Shown here piece after piece: positions 1 to 15,000 of a stretch of 64,000 nt of DNA. Each line of letters starts with the position of its first letter. Position 1 is the stretch's first letter. Made by a program: the position numbers and the translations under genes. The stretch is from Saccharopolyspora phatthalungensis (GTDB lineage: Bacteria > Actinomycetota > Actinomycetes > Mycobacteriales > Pseudonocardiaceae): the NCBI RefSeq assembly GCF_014203395.1, contig NZ_JACHIW010000002.1, positions 1,302,001-1,366,000 on the forward strand, written 5' to 3'. Below the pieces are notes generated by a model that saw only the letters and a list, made by a program, of their open reading frames with translations, made no database searches and was not told where the DNA came from.

Positions 1-2
1 CC

Positions 3-3000
3 CCGTGGGAGCTTGGGCGGTGGGTGGCCGGCACCGAGCAGTACCAGCGGATTGCCGGGAACAACCAGGACGGCCCGGTCGTCTTGGTCATCCTAGGCGG
101 CAACGCCGCGCTTGGGGTGCATCTGAACCGAGACCAGCTCACGCGGGGATTCGCCCGGGGGCTCGGTGCGGGTGGCGACGGTGTCCGGCAGGTTCTTCTG
201 GCGGAGGGCTATATCTCGCATTCGGGGCTTGGGGTGGTCGCCGTAGGTTCGCGGCCCGGTGATCGACGCGATGCGGGATTGCTGCTGCCCTCGGGTGCGC
301 GAGCGAACGTGCTGGCGCTGCGACTGGATTCCATGCAAGAGAACACGATCGCCTACCCCGTCGACGCGGAGAACGTCCACGAGCTCCAGCGATTGGCCGA
401 CTCGGATTCGCTGGATATGAGTTCGGTGCGGGAGGATGTGGACGCTGATTCACCGGTCTTCGTTTTGGCATGGACCGCACCGCGGGGCGGGTTCATCGTC
501 GCCAGCGGGGATGCGTGGGAAACGCACGAGCTGACCCCGCGCCAGTTCGCTCGTCGGGTGGTCGAGGACGCTCGTTTTCACGAGATCGCCGGCAACGAGG
601 CTGACCGCACGGTCGTCGTTTGCACGTACTTCCGGGAACATCGTGACGTGATGCCCGAGCGGGCCCGGCAGGAGTTGGCCGAGGGCTTCCGGGAGGCGGG
701 ACATCGCGGGCCGATTCACGTCACCGTACGGAACAGTGACATGTACGGGCCCATTCTGGATCAGGTGGACGAACCACGCGTGGAGCAGTCCTTCGACCAC
801 GTGGTCCCGTTGTCGCCGCAATTGCGGTTGGCGGTCCCGACGGGTTCAGGCGTGATCGACGCGGTCGCATACCCGCGCGACAGTACTGACGAGGCGACCT
901 GGAGTCGGTGGGCAGAGTCGGAGCCTGACCTGGACTGGCTGCGGGAAGAGGTGCGCGATGAGTCACCGATCCTCGTGCTGGCGCGCTGGCAGCCTGATCA
1001 GACTTTCGCCCACGTCGACCCCGAAACCCGGGTCACCGGGGGCCTGAGCGCCGGAGCATTCGGGCGGCGAGTGGCGGGCGCATTGGGCGACATTGCGTCC
1101 TCGAATCCGGGCCGGGCCGTCGTCGTGTTCAATGTGCAGCCGGTTGACCGGGTTTCCACGGATTGGCACGTGGACCGGCAACTCGCGAGCGGAGTACGCC
1201 GATACGGCCACGAAGGGCCGGTTTATGTTGCTACCGTTGTGGAACACCATGAAGGCGGAGAGGTTCGGTTCGCACTATGGGACGTGATCCTCGCCGGAGG
1301 ACGTCCCCGCGCCGTCGAACTGTCGGTGCTGGAGTTGGAAAACTCCAACCCAGAGCATCTCTTGCTGGCAGCCGGTGGAACCCCGTCGGATATTTTTTGG
1401 TGGTCCGAATGGTCCTCCGGTGGTTTCCAGTTGCGCGGTGGGCAACGATTCGGACTGCAGTTGACGAACATTGTGCTCGCGCGGTTGTGGGGCGATGAGT
1501 TCGTGACGCCGTCGGGCCCCCTGTCGGCCTTCGAATTCGGCCGCCGGCTGGCGCTCAGCCGGGCTTATGACGACTATGTCGCCAGTGATGTATCTCCTGT
1601 CTTGCTGGCGACCGTGGGAGCCGAGACCGGACTCAGCGAGCAAGCCGCGCGTGCCTTCGCCCGGGGCGTCTGGAGCAACGACCCGGATCATGCTGTCCTC
1701 GTCACGGACCGGAATTTCCGGTTGCTGCGCGATGCCAACAGCGGGCCCGTGCTCCACCTCGACATAGACCCCCCGAGGTTCGTGCCGCCGCCGAACTGGT
1801 CCCCGGTGGCCGGGCTGAGTCGGCCCGCCGACGACGGCTTCGGGCCAGTGGTGAGGTATTCGCCCTCCGCAGTACCGCCGCGAGATCTTATCTTGGACAC
1901 GGACTGGATCGTCTCGGAAACCGGCCACCGCAAGCCATTCGTGGTCGTGGCGCAGCCGGTGCGGGGACGCTTCCATGTCTTTGATCAACCGGCCTGGACG
2001 ACCAGGGTTCTCGGGCCTTCGGATTTCGGCACCAGCGTGACCAGAACCGCGGAATTCCAGCAGTCCGTCAACGACGATCCGGCCCGACCGGTAGTGGTGG
2101 TGTTCGATCAATGGCCCTCCGGCTTGACCGAACAGGAAGCGCGGTCGCTGGCCGAAGGATTGCGCAGCGACGGAATCCAGCGGCCCGTTTTCCTGTCGAC
2201 GGGCGAATTCCACGAGACCGAGACCGGATGGCGCTCGTACGCCCTGATCGAAGCGCCCTCCGCGCAGTCGGCGCTGCTGGCTCATCCCGCCAGTGCTCCC
2301 GATGCGCAGCGCCCCCTGCTCATCTCCGCCGTGGGCAGCACCCACGCGGAGATTCCTGACCAGCATCCTTCATCCGGGGTTTCCCGGCTGTTGTCGGCGC
2401 TGGGATATGACGGCCCCGAACACCCGATTGTCGTCCTGGCGAGCAGGCAAGGCGATCATTTCACCTCCCCCGGCGGGAGAGAGAAGATAAGCCCGGCACG
2501 TTTCGGCGCTCTGCTGGCGCGAAACCCGGACTACCTGGCGGCGACCCGAGGAGACTGGCGACGACCAGTCGTGATCGTCCCAATAGGGGGGCCGCACCAC
2601 CCCGGTGCGATGACGGACCTCACCGCCTTCACCGCGGCACTGCTGGGCACACCCGACGCTGACCGGCCCGTCTACATCGCGGAAGACAACGTCTCGACCT
2701 ACCTGTTCACCGTGTGGGACACGGGGCTAAGACTGTTGACGCCCGACCGAATGCAGCCTCCTGCCCCGGCCTGGGGGTCGGCGGCGTACCGCTTGCATGT
2801 CGGCGTTGGGTTGGAGTCGGCCGAAAACGCCGTGGGTTTCGCGACGACGCCGGACTCGGTCCTGCGCTGGGAAAGTTGGGGCTCGTTGGACTACGACGGG
2901 TACGGGCCCATGCTGCGGCGCGCGGTGGGTGAGTTCGATCCGGACCCGCTGTTCGTCTTTGTGCAAGTGCGGAACCAAAGAATATTACTCGGCCACCACA

Positions 3001-6000
3001 CTGCCGAGGTTGAATCACCGGATCCTGTTCAGCTGGGCATACACATGCAGCATTCCTCGCAGTTCCAGCACGCAAGTGGCGGACACCTCGGGCGAACGGT
3101 GGTGATCGTGGCGGAATCGGTGGATGCTGCGCCACTTCCGGACTGGTACGCCAGAGCACTCGCCGAAGGATTGCGCCCAGTTGGTGGGCCGCCGCGCCCC
3201 GTGTACGTCTACGACGGCTACCACCACGAAGCTTTCGACACCGATGACGTGCTGGACCGGTTGCGAAGTGTGACACCGGAACTGAACTGGCAGCGGCGTG
3301 CGGCCGTCCGCGACCCCGAGGAGCCGTCGGAAGTCGTTCCACGCTATGAGCGGGATTCCCTGCCGAGTTATGAGACTGCCGGGGAGGTCGCGTCCGCGAT
3401 CGCGGGGGCCGACAGGCAACGCGAGGCCGCCCGGTCGGTCGCCGCCCGCCCAGCCCGGCCCGCAGAGGTCACGGAAACCGAGATCGCGACTGTATCTCGG
3501 CGGTGGAACATGGAGTTCCAGGAAGCCGAGCGGGTGCTGGAAACTCTCCCGGCTGATTGGCTGGCGGATCTTCAGGCGCGGGCCAGGACGATCCTCGGCA
3601 GTGTGTGGCCACGCCCGAGGCAGGGCGACACGTCCTCGGCGATGTCCATGCAGGACTTGTGGGACCGAATGGCCCAACGGATCGCCTCCCGCCTCTCCCG
3701 CGAGGGTTCGGAGACGGACGCGTGGGCCGACGCTGCGGCCATGGTGGCGACCGTTCCGGCCTTGCCCGTCGTGCTGGCGGCGCGGGACTCGGATGAGTCG
3801 GTTGTCTATCCGGAGTGGACGAGATCCCCGGGGTTCGCGCAGGTGTCACCGGACCGGACCGGCTTGCTGGTGGTCCTGGGCAGCGACCGCGTTGTCGTGC
3901 CTGGTGAATTGGTGGCTGAGGTGCGGCGGTCGGGTGCGGATGTGCTGGCACGGACGGACACCGGAGACGGTCCACAATGGATCCTGGTCCGGGCGGACGG
4001 GAGCGAGCCGCTGCCGGTGGAGCCACCGGCAACGGTAGCGCGCTCGGTGCGTCCGGAGCCCTTGATGTTCTTCGCCGCCGACGAGGACGCCGTGGCCGTC
4101 GAAGCCGTGGCATTGGCCTCGGACTTACCCGACGTGCAGGTGATCGGCCTGCACGTGACACCACACGGACACGCCCGATGGCCAGACGGTCAAGCCGGAC
4201 CAGAGGAATCCGCCGAACGGGTATGGCAAGACCGACGTTTCGTCGCCGGATTGCCGGTGGCACTGTTCGGATGCGGTGCCGGACGACGGCCCGAGGCAGG
4301 TGAGGCATCGTTCGCGCAACGCTTCGCAGCCCGGTTAGGGGCCCATCTGTGGACGACGGATGCCACGGATGTGTGGCAAACCAACGACGGCGCCGTGCAC
4401 TCCACCGACACGATCGTGACAGACGATGGCCGAATGCTGCCGATGTTCGTCGACGGCCAAGGAACCGGCCACTGGTCACTACTCGGCCCCGACGGACAGC
4501 AACTGTTCTCAACCGGCCCGGAACTACGAGCCGCGCTAACCGACTCGACCCCACCACGCTACGCCGACCACACACGCCCCGAACCGCTGATCAGATGGTC
4601 GGACGACAGCGATACCGAGGCCGCCGCAGGACGTGCCCGTATCAACGAAGCGGCGCGGCAAGAGTTGCGTCGTGCTTATGAGGCGGGCACGCCCTACTCC
4701 GCGTTGAGCTTGGCGGAGACGTACGGATTGAGCCTGGAGTGGGCACGGGCGCGGCTTACGGAAGTGCCGTCGCCGGAGTCGCGTCGTGCTCATGAGGACG
4801 CCGTGCGCTCCTCGGCAATGAGGTTGGCGGTGAGGTTCGGGGTGAGCCTGACGCGGGCTCAGGAGTTGCTCGCGGAAGGCAGGAATCAGCGGCCCCAGCC
4901 ACCGCGAGTGCGGCGAGGCGGCGACCATGATGCGGGACAGTCGGCGGATGGCGCTGTGGAACGGCCGCTCGACGATCTGTTGAGCGGGTGGTGGGCCGCG
5001 ACTGGACGTGCGGATGGCGGGTCGTTCGGTAGGCGGAGGCTGACTGCGGAGGATGTGCGGAGGCTGGCTGATGCGGTGGAACTGCGTTACCGGGATGGTG
5101 TGGGTGAACCGGAGACGCGTAGCGGGCAGCGGTTGCGCGGCAGGCTTGTCAACGTCCTTGAGTTGACCAGGGAGCTGGGTGGGGAACCGGTCCTCGCGGA
5201 TGCGCGGGATGTTCGGCTACTAGCGGACTGGATTCGGGATACCGGCCGGTTGCAGGGGCCGACGGTGACCGCCGCGGACGTGCACCGCGTCATCCAGGAC
5301 TTGACCGAGAGCACCGCAGTAGTTCGCCCGTACGAGGTGCGTTTTTTGGCGGGTGTTCTGCGGCGGGTTGAGCAGGGGCTGGAACAGGGCGGCGAACAAC
5401 GGCGACCGACTTTGGCGGAGTTGCGTGCGCAATGGCGGCGGCAGGCCACGCGGGCTGTGACGCTGCGACTCGGAAGCCAAGCCGAAAACACCGTGGTCTA
5501 CCCAGTCGACGAGGTGTCGTCACGGTGGTGGAAGGGTTTTCGGGGCGGCCGCGTGGACGTGGAACAAATCCGGCGCGAGATGGGCATCGCCGGGCACCGA
5601 GAGCCTGTCATCGTCGTTGTGGAGGCCAGACGCACGAGCCCGACAGGTGCGGAGAAGTCCTTCCCCGTCAGTGATGCGATTCGCGGCACGACCACGCACC
5701 TGGACACACCACGCGAGCTCGGACACCGGCTCGCCGACACCGACCAATACCAGCAAGTCACCGCACACAACCAGAACGGCCCAATCGTCCTGGTCATCCT
5801 CGGCGGCAACGCCGCACTCGGCGTACACCTCACCCGCGACCAACTCACCCAACGATTCGCCGAAGGACTCAGCGACGCCGGGGACAGTGTCCGCCAAGTC
5901 CTGCTCGCCGAAGGCTATATCTCGCACGATCCTTCCGGGCTCGGGTTGGTGGCCGTCGATGCTCGGGCTGGTGGTCGGCATGATGCCGGGCTCATGCTGA

Positions 6001-9000
6001 CCTCCGGTGTGCGAACCAGCGTGCAAGTGCTGTGGCTGGATTCCGCACGCGAGAACACCATTGCCTACCCCGCCGACCTCAGCAGTTTCAACAAGTTCGA
6101 GCAGATGGCCGGCTCGGATTCGTTCGACCTGAGTCCGGTGCGGGCGGCTATTGGGGCTGATTCGCCGCTCATCGTGCTGGCATCGACCACACCGACGGGT
6201 AAGTTCACCGTCGCCGATGCGGCTACGTGGGAGACCGAGAATGTAAGCCCACGTGAGTTCGCTCGTCGGGTGGTCAAGGATGCGCGGTCCCACGGGATCG
6301 CCGCGCCAGACGATGACCGCCCAGTCGTCGTCTGCACGTATTTCCGGGGACGGCGTGGGCAAGCGCTGCCAGAGCGGGCCCGGCAGGAGCTGGCCGCGAG
6401 CTTCCGCGCGGCGGGACATCGCGGGCCGATTCATGTGACCACAAAGGACGCTACGACGCACGGCCCCAGCTTCACTCCCGCGGACGATCCCGTCATGAAT
6501 CAGTCTTTCGAACGCGTGGACCCGTGGTCACCGCAATTGCGGCTGGCGATACCGGCGGGTTCAAGCGTGATCGACGCGGTCGCCTATCCCCGCAATAGCC
6601 ATGAGGATGCCGAGTGGCGGCGGTGGGCGGAGTCGGGGCCCGACCTGGATGGGCTGCGGGCACGGGTGCGTGACGAATCACCGATCCTCGTGCTGGCGCG
6701 CCGGGAGCCTGCTGAAGGCTTCGCCTACGTCGACCCCGGAACCTGGTCCACCAATCGCCTGAGCGCCAGAGAATTCGGCCGGATCCTGATTGGCGCATTG
6801 GGCGAGCTAGCCGCCTCGACTCCCGGCAGGCCCGTCGTCGTCATCGCCGTGCAGCCGGCTAACCGGACTGCCGTGGGAGAACAGACACGCCGGGACCTCG
6901 CGAGCGGAATACGCCGAAATGGCTACGACGGGCCGGTTTATGTTGCTGCGGCGGTGGAAAGCGGTAACGGCGAAAACACCCGGTTTGACATTCGGGATAT
7001 CGCTCTCGCCGGAGGCAGTCCGGGCGCCGTTGAGCTGTCGGTGTGGGAGCTGGCTCCCGCCAATCCGTCACATCGTTTGCTGGCAACCGGAACATCGGCG
7101 GATGTGGACTGGTGGGGCCAGTGGTCGTCGAATGGCTTCCGGGTCAGCGGTGCGCCACGGTTCGGGTTGCGTTCGACGACCGTTGTGCTCGCGCGGCTGT
7201 GGGGTGATGAGCTCGTCACACCGTCGGGCACCGTGTCGGCCTTCGAATTCGGTCGCCAGGCGGCGCTCAGCGCGCCTTACCAGTTCTCGGCGCTTTCCAC
7301 GGACGCTCCTGTCCTGTTGGCCACGATCGGAGCCGCGACCGGGCTCAGCCGGCACGCCGCGCATGAGTTCGCCCGCGGCGTGCGGAGCAACGACCCGGAT
7401 CGCGCGGTTCTCGTCACCGACCGGGATTTCCGGTTGCTGCGCGATGCGAACGGCGAGGCCGTGCTCCACCTCGACATAGACCCCCCGAGGTTCGTGCCGC
7501 CGCAGAACTGGTCCCCGGCGGCATGGCCGAGCCGACCCGCGGACGACAACTTCGGGCCAGTGCTGATGTATCCGTTCCACCCACGAGGGGTGCCACCGTT
7601 CACCCTGGACACGGACTGGGTTGTTGCGGAGGCCGGGCACAGAAACCCAGTCGTGGTGGTGGCATCGCCGGTGCGCGGGCGTTTCCACGTGGTTGATCCG
7701 TCGACCGAGGCGACGCGAGTACTCGGGCCTTCGGACTTCGGCACCAGCGTGGCCAGGAGCGCGGAGTTCCGGCAATCCGTCAGCCACGACCCGGCCCGCC
7801 CGGTCGTCGTGGTGTTCGACGAATGGCCCGCCGGCCTGACCGAACAAGACGCGCGATCGCTGGCCACGGGACTGCGCAGCGACGGAATCCGGCGGCCCGT
7901 TTTCCTGTCGATGGGCGAATTCCACGAGGCCGAGACCGGATGGCGCTCATACGCCCTGGTCGAAGCGCCCTCCGCACAGTCGGCACTGCTGGCGCACCCC
8001 GCCACTGCGGCCGATGCGCAGCGCCCGCTGCTCATCTCCTCGCTGGGCAGCGCCCACGCGCAGATTGCCGAACGGCTCCATTCGTACGGGGTATCCCGGC
8101 TGTTGTCGGCGCTGGGATATGACGGACCCCCACAACCGATTGTCGTCCTGACCAGCAGGCAGGGCGAAGATTTCATCACCCCGGGCGAGCGAAGGAGCAT
8201 AAACCCGGCAGTTTTGGGCGCTGTGCTAGCGCGGAACCCGGATTACCTTGCGGCGACCCGCGGAGACTGGCGACGACCGGTCGTGATCGCCGCGGTAGGG
8301 GCACAGAACGACCCAGATGCGATTACAGACCTCAACGCGGTCGCGTCAACACTGCTGGGCACCCCCAACGCGGACCGACCCGTCTACATCGCGGAAGCCA
8401 ACATCCACGCAGACAGGATGACCCTGCCGGACGGCCTGCAACTGTTGACGCATGACCAAGAACAGCCCGTTCTTCCGCAGGAGGAATTGGTGTCCCCGAC
8501 CTTCCGGGTCGGCGTTGGCTGGGGATCGGCGCCGAACGCCGTGGGTTTCCCAGCGCGAAGGGTCTACTCACCTTGGGCAAGATGGGGTTCGTTGGACTAC
8601 GAGTGGCACGGGCCGATGCTGCGGCGCGCGGTGGCTGAGTTCGAACCGGACCCGCTGTTCGTCTTCGTGCACGTGCGGGACGAAAGAATAGTACTGCTCA
8701 ACCGGCGAGCCGGGCTTGAGTCACCGGAACCTGTCGAGCTGGGCATCCGCATGCAGCATTCCGATGGGTTCCAGCGCGCCGAGGGTGGGCACATCGCGCG
8801 AACGGTGGTGATCGTGGCGGATTCGGAAGGTACGTCACTTCCGGACTGGTACGTCAGAGCACTCGCCGAAGGGTTGCGTCGAGTCGGTGGGCCGCCGCGA
8901 CCCGTGTACGTCTACGACGGCTACCTACACGCGACCTTCCACGCCGACGCCGTGCTGGATCAGTTGCGGAGCGTGACACCGGAGCTGAACTGGCAGCGGC

Positions 9001-12000
9001 CCGAGGGTGTCCGTGACCCCGACGAGCCCTTGGAAATCCTGCCGCACTATCAGCGGGATTCCCCGCCGAGTTATCGGAGTGCCGGTGACGTCGCGTCCGC
9101 GGTCGCGGCGGCCGATAGCCAACGCGAGGCAGCGCTGTCCGGTGCCGCCCGCCCAGCCCGGCCCGCCGAGGTCACGGAAGCCGAGATCGCGAGGGTGTCT
9201 CGGCGGTGGAGCGAGGAGTTCCAGGAGGCGGAACGGACGCTGAGCAGACTGCCGGCCAATGATGTGGCGGATCTGCAGGCGCGGGCCAGGGTGATCTTGG
9301 GCAGTGTGTGGGCGCGCCCGAGGCAGGGCGACACATCCTCGGCAATGGCCGTGCAGAACTTGTGGGACCGAATGGCCCAGCGGGTCGCCTTCCGGCTCTC
9401 CCCCGACGAGTCGGAGACCGGCGCATGGGCGGATACCGCGGCGATGGCGGCGAGTGTTCCGGCCCAGCCTGTCGTGCTGGCGGTGCGGGGGTCGGATGAG
9501 CCGGTTATCTACCCGGAGTGGACGAGGTCACCGGGATTCGCAGAGGTCTCCCCTGACCGGGATGGATTACTGGTGGTACTGGGCAGCGACCGCGTCGTTG
9601 TGCCTGATGAATTAGTGGCTAGAGTGCGGCGGTCGCGTGTCGATGTGCTGGCACGGACAGACGCCGGAGAAGGTCCACAATGGATGCTGGTTCGGACCGA
9701 CGGGAGCGAACCGGTACAGCCGCCAGCGGAGATAGCGCGTTCGGTGCACCCGGAGCCCTTGATGTTCTTCGCCCCCGACGAGGACGCCGTGGCCGTCGAA
9801 GCCGTGGCATTGGCCTCGGACTTACCCGACGTGCAGGTGATCGGCCTGCACGTGACACCACACGGACACGCCCGATGGCCAGACGGACAAACCGAACCAG
9901 AGGAGACCGCCCAGCGGATATGGCGAGACCGGCGCTTCGTCGCCGGATTGCCAGTCGCACTGTTCGGATGCGGCGCCGGACGCCGACCAGACACAGGTGA
10001 GGCGTCGTTCGCCCAACGGCTCGCGACCAGCTTGGGAGCGCACCTGTGGACGACAGGTCCCAGCGACGTGTGGCAAACCAACGACGGTGCGGTGCACGCC
10101 ACCGACACGATGGTGACAGACGACGGCCGAATGCTGCCGATGTTCGTCGACGGCCAAGGAACCGGCCACTGGTCACTACTCGGCCCCGACGGACAGCAAC
10201 TGTTCTCAACCGGCCCGGAACTACGGGCCGCGCTAACCGACTCGACCCCACCACGCTACGCCGACCACACACGTCCCGGACCGTTGATCAGATGGTCGGA
10301 CGACGTGGTTCTTGAGTTGACCAAGGAACTCGGCGGGCGGCCGGTCTTCGCGGACGCAGGCGATGTTCGGTTCGTGGCGGACTGGATTCGGGATACCGGC
10401 CGGATGCAGGGACCGACGGTGACCGCTGCGGACGTGCACAGCCTCGTGCAGGAGCTGACAGAGAGTACAACGAATGCTCGCCGACGGGAGGTGCGCTTCT
10501 TGGCGAGTGTTCTGCGGCAGGTTGAGCAGGGGCTGGAACAGGGGGACGAACAACGGCGGGCAACCGTAACCGAGTTGCGTGCGCGGTGGCGGCGGCAGGC
10601 CACGCGGGCTGTGACGCTGCGGCTGGGCAGCCAAACCGAAAACACCGTGGTCTACCCGGTCGACGAGGTGTCGTCGCGGTGGTGGAAGGGTTTTCGGGGT
10701 AGCCGGGTGGATGTGGATCAGGTGCGGCGTGAGATGGGGATCGACGGGCATCGAGAGCCGGTCATCGTCGTAGTGGAGGCCAGACGCACGACCGCGACCG
10801 GCGCCGAGAAGTCCTTCCCGATCAGCGACAAGATTCGCGGCACGACCACACACCTGGACACACCACGCGAGCTCGGGCAGCGGGTGGCCGACACCGAGCA
10901 ATACCAGCAAGTCACCGCACACAACCAGAACGGCCCAATCGTCCTGGTCATCCTGGGCGGCAACGCCGCACTCGGCGTGCACCTCAGCCGCGACCAGCTC
11001 ACCCAGCGATTCGCCGAAGGACTCAACGACGGCGGGGACAGAGTCCGCCAGGTCCTTCTGGCCGAGGGCTACATCTCGCACGATCCTTCGAGGTTCGGGT
11101 TGGTCGCGGTGGGGCCGCGGCCTGGTCGTGGGCAGGATGCGGGGCTCGTGCTGACCTCCGGTGTGCGAGCCAGCGTGCTCGCGCTGCGGCTGGATTCCGC
11201 ACAAGAGAACACCATCGCCTACCCCGTGGACATCAGGAGTCGCAACAACTTCGAGCAGATGGCCGGATCGGATTCGCTGGACCTGAGTCCGGCGCGAGAG
11301 GCTGTTGACTCGCGTTCTCCGATCATCGTGCTGGCATGGATCGCACCGCGAGGTCGGTTCACCGTCGCCGACGCGGATACGTGGGAGACCGAGGATGTAA
11401 GCCCACGCGAATTCGCTCGTCGGGTGGTCAAGGATGTGCGATCCCACGGGATCGCCGCGCCGGACGATGACCGCGCGATCGTCGTCTGCACATTCGCCAG
11501 GGACCAACGGCACCGGCTGACCCAGTGGGACCTGCGGGAGCTGGCCGAGAGCCTCCGCGACGCGGGGCATCGCGGGCAGATCCACGTGACCGAACAGGAC
11601 ACCATGCCGTCCGGCCCCGATCTCTCTCCCGAGGTCGAAATGCGGGATCACTTCTTCGGACACGTGGACCCGTGGTCGCCGCGACTGCGGCTGGCGATAC
11701 CGGTGGGTTCAAGCGTGATCGACGCGGTCGCCTATCCGCGAGACAGCCATGAGGAGTCGGTTTGGCGGCGGTGGGCCGAGTCGGGGCCCGACCTGGACGG
11801 CCTGCTGGCAGAGGTGCGCGACGAATCACCGATCCTGGTGCTGGCGCGCCAGGGGCATGATGAAACCTTCGCCTACGTCCACCCCGGAACCTGGCGTGCC
11901 GAGGATCTGACCGCCGGTAATTTCGGTCGGCGAGTGGCTGGCGAATTCCGCGAGATAGCGGCCTCGAATCCCAGCAGGTCCGTCGTTGTGTTCGCTGTGC

Positions 12001-15000
12001 TGCCGGGTTTCGGGCGTGGCCTAAGCGAGCAGGCGCGCCAGGAACTCGCCAGCGGAGTACGCCGATACGGCCACGACGGCCCGGTTTTTCTTGCTACCGT
12101 TGAGGAACGCGATGACGGCGACAATATCCGGTTTGACATTAGGAATATCGCATTCGTCGGCGGACTCCTGCGCGACGCCGAACTGTCGGTGCGCGAGCTG
12201 ACTCCCCCCGGTCCGTCGCATCGTTTGCTGGCGGCCGGGGGAACTTCGTCGGATGCGGACTGGTGGAGCCAGTGGTCGTCGAATGGCTTCCGGGTCAGCG
12301 GTGCGCCACGGTTCGGGTTGCGTTCGACGACCGTTGTGCTCGCGCGGTTATGGGGTGACGAGTTCGTCACCCTGTCGGGCACCATGTCGGCCTTCGAATT
12401 CGGTCGCCAGGTAGCGGGCAACGCGTCGTACCAGGCATCGATCACTGCGCACCCGGGCGCTCCTGTCCTGTTGGTGACGGTGGGAGCCGAGACCGGGCTC
12501 AGCCGGCACGCCGCGCATGAGTTCGCCCGCGGCGTGCGGAGCAACGACCCGGATCGCGCGGTTCTCGTCACCGACCAGGATTTCCGGTTGCAGCGCGATG
12601 CGAACAGCGGGGCCGTGCTCCACCTCGACGCGGATCCCCCGAGGTTCGTGCCGCCACGGGGCTGGTCCCCGGTGGCCGGCCTGAGCCGGTCCGCGGACGA
12701 CGGCTTCGGGCCAATGCTGAGGTATTCGCCCCACCCGGGCGGGGCGCCATGGCTTGTCGTGGACCAAGACTGGGTTGTTTCCGAGGCCGGCCACCGGAGT
12801 CCATTGGTTGTGGTGGCCCGGTCGGTGCGCGGACGTTTCCACGTGGTTGATCCGTCGACCGACGCGACGCGGGTAATCGGGCCGTGGGATTTCGGCACGA
12901 GCGTGGCCAGGAGTGCGGAGTTCCGGGAATCCGTCAGCGACGACCCGGCCCGCCCTGTCGTAGTGGTGTTCGACGAGTGGCCCGCCGGCCTGACCGAGCA
13001 CGACGCGCGATCGCTGGCCGAGGGACTGCGCGGCGACGGGATCCGGCGGGCCGTTTTCCTGTCGATGGGCGAATTACAGGAGACCGAGACCGGATGGCGC
13101 TCATACGCCCTGGTCGAAGCGCCCTCCGCACAGTCGGCACTGCTGGCGCACCCCGCCGGTGCGGCCGATGCGCAGCGGCCGCTGCTCGTCTCCTCGCTGG
13201 GCAGCGCCCACGCGGAGGTTCCCAACCAGCTTCGTCCATTCAGGATCTCCCGGCTGTTGTCGGAACTGGGGTACCGCAGCCCCCAACAGCCGATTGTCGT
13301 CCTTACCAGCAGGGAGGACGAAAACTTCATCGCCCCAAGCGGGGAAAGTAAGGTAAACCCGGCACTTCTGGGCTCTATGCTGGCGCGAAATCCGGAATAC
13401 CTTGAGGCTACCCGAGGAGACTGGCGACGGCCGGTCGTGATCGTCACAGTAGGGGTGCAGAACGACCCCGACGCGATGACGGACCTCGCCGCCTTCGCCT
13501 CGGAACTGCTGGGCACTCCCTACGCCGACCGACCCGTCTACATCGCAGAAGGCAGCATTCGGGCAGACAGGCTCGCCATGCCGGAAGGCGGGCGTGTTGT
13601 GGAGTCCGGCCTGCGACTGTTGACGCCCGACCGAATGCACCAGCCTCCCCCGCCGCGGGAGGAATTGGAGTCCCACACCTTGCACATCGGTCTTGACCTG
13701 GAGTCGGGGCCAAACGCCGTGGGTTTCCCGGCGGGAACGGACGTCGTCCCGCGCTGGACCGGATGGGGCTCGTTGGAGCGCACCTGGGACGGGCCCATGC
13801 TGCGGCGCGCGGTAGCCGAGTTCGCTCCGGACCCGCTGTTCGTCTTCGTGGAAGTACGGAACGGACAAATCAGAGTACGCAACGGAACTGGCGTGCTTGA
13901 GTTACCGGAACCTGTTCGGCTGGGCATTCGCATGCAACGTTCCTCGCAGTTCCGGCGCGCCGATGGCGGGCACATCGGACGAGCGGTGGTGATCGTGACG
14001 GAGTCGGAGGATGGCGTGCCTCTTCCGGGCTGGTACGCCAGAGCACTCGCCGAAGGCATGCGCCCAGTTGGTGGGCCGCCCCGACCCGTATACGTCTACG
14101 ACGGCTACCCGCAGGCAGCGTTCCACGCCGATGAGGTGATGGACCGGCTGCGGAACGTGACACCGGAGCTGAACTGGCAGCGGCCCGAGGGTGTCCGTGA
14201 CCCCGACGAGCCCTTGGAAATCCTGCCGCACTATGAGCGGGATTCCCCGCCGAGTTACGGCAACGCCGGAGGGGTCGCCGCCGCGATCGCGGCGGTCGAC
14301 CGGCAACGCGACGCAGCCCTTTCCAGCGCTGCTCGCCCCGCTCGGCCCGCTGAGGTCACGGAAACCGAGATCGCCGGTTTGCACCGGCGCTGGAACGAAC
14401 AGTTCCAGGAGGCCGAACGCGCGTTGAGCGCACTTTCCGCCGGCTGGGTGGCCGATCTGCAGGCACGAGCCAGAACCATCCTGAGCGGTGTGTGGCAACG
14501 CCCAAGGCAGGGCGACACATCCTCGGCAATGGCCATGCAAGACCTGTGGGACCGAATGGCCCAACGGATAGCCTTCCGCCTCTCCCACGACGGCCGGGCG
14601 GAAACGGGCGCCTGGGCGGAGGTCGCGGCACTGGCGGCAACCATTCCGTCTCTGCCTGCCGTCTTGGCGGTACGCGGATCGGACGAGGTGATCGCCTACC
14701 CGGCATGGACGAGGTCGCCCGGATTCGCGGCGGTCTCACCGGACCGGGACGGGCTACTGGTGGTGCTGGGCAGTGAGCACACGGCGGTGCCCGGTGAATC
14801 GGTGGCCGAGGCACGGCGGTCGGGCACGGATGTGCTGGCACGGACGAACACCGGAGACAGTCCACAATGGATGCTGTTCCGGGACGACGGGCGGGAGCCG
14901 CTGGCGGTGGAACCACCGGCGGAGGTGACGCGGTTGGCGAGTCCGGCGCCGTTGATGGTCTTCGCGCCGGGTGAGGGCGCGGTGGCGGCCGAGGCGGTGG

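Noticed and set aside
10233..11663. Long antisense frames in the giant gene (for example 476 codons on the minus strand) and others of 200-380 codons
   Set aside because: They are shadows of the high-GC coding frame, with Arg/Gly/Pro-rich nonsense sequence and no ribosome site or family pattern.
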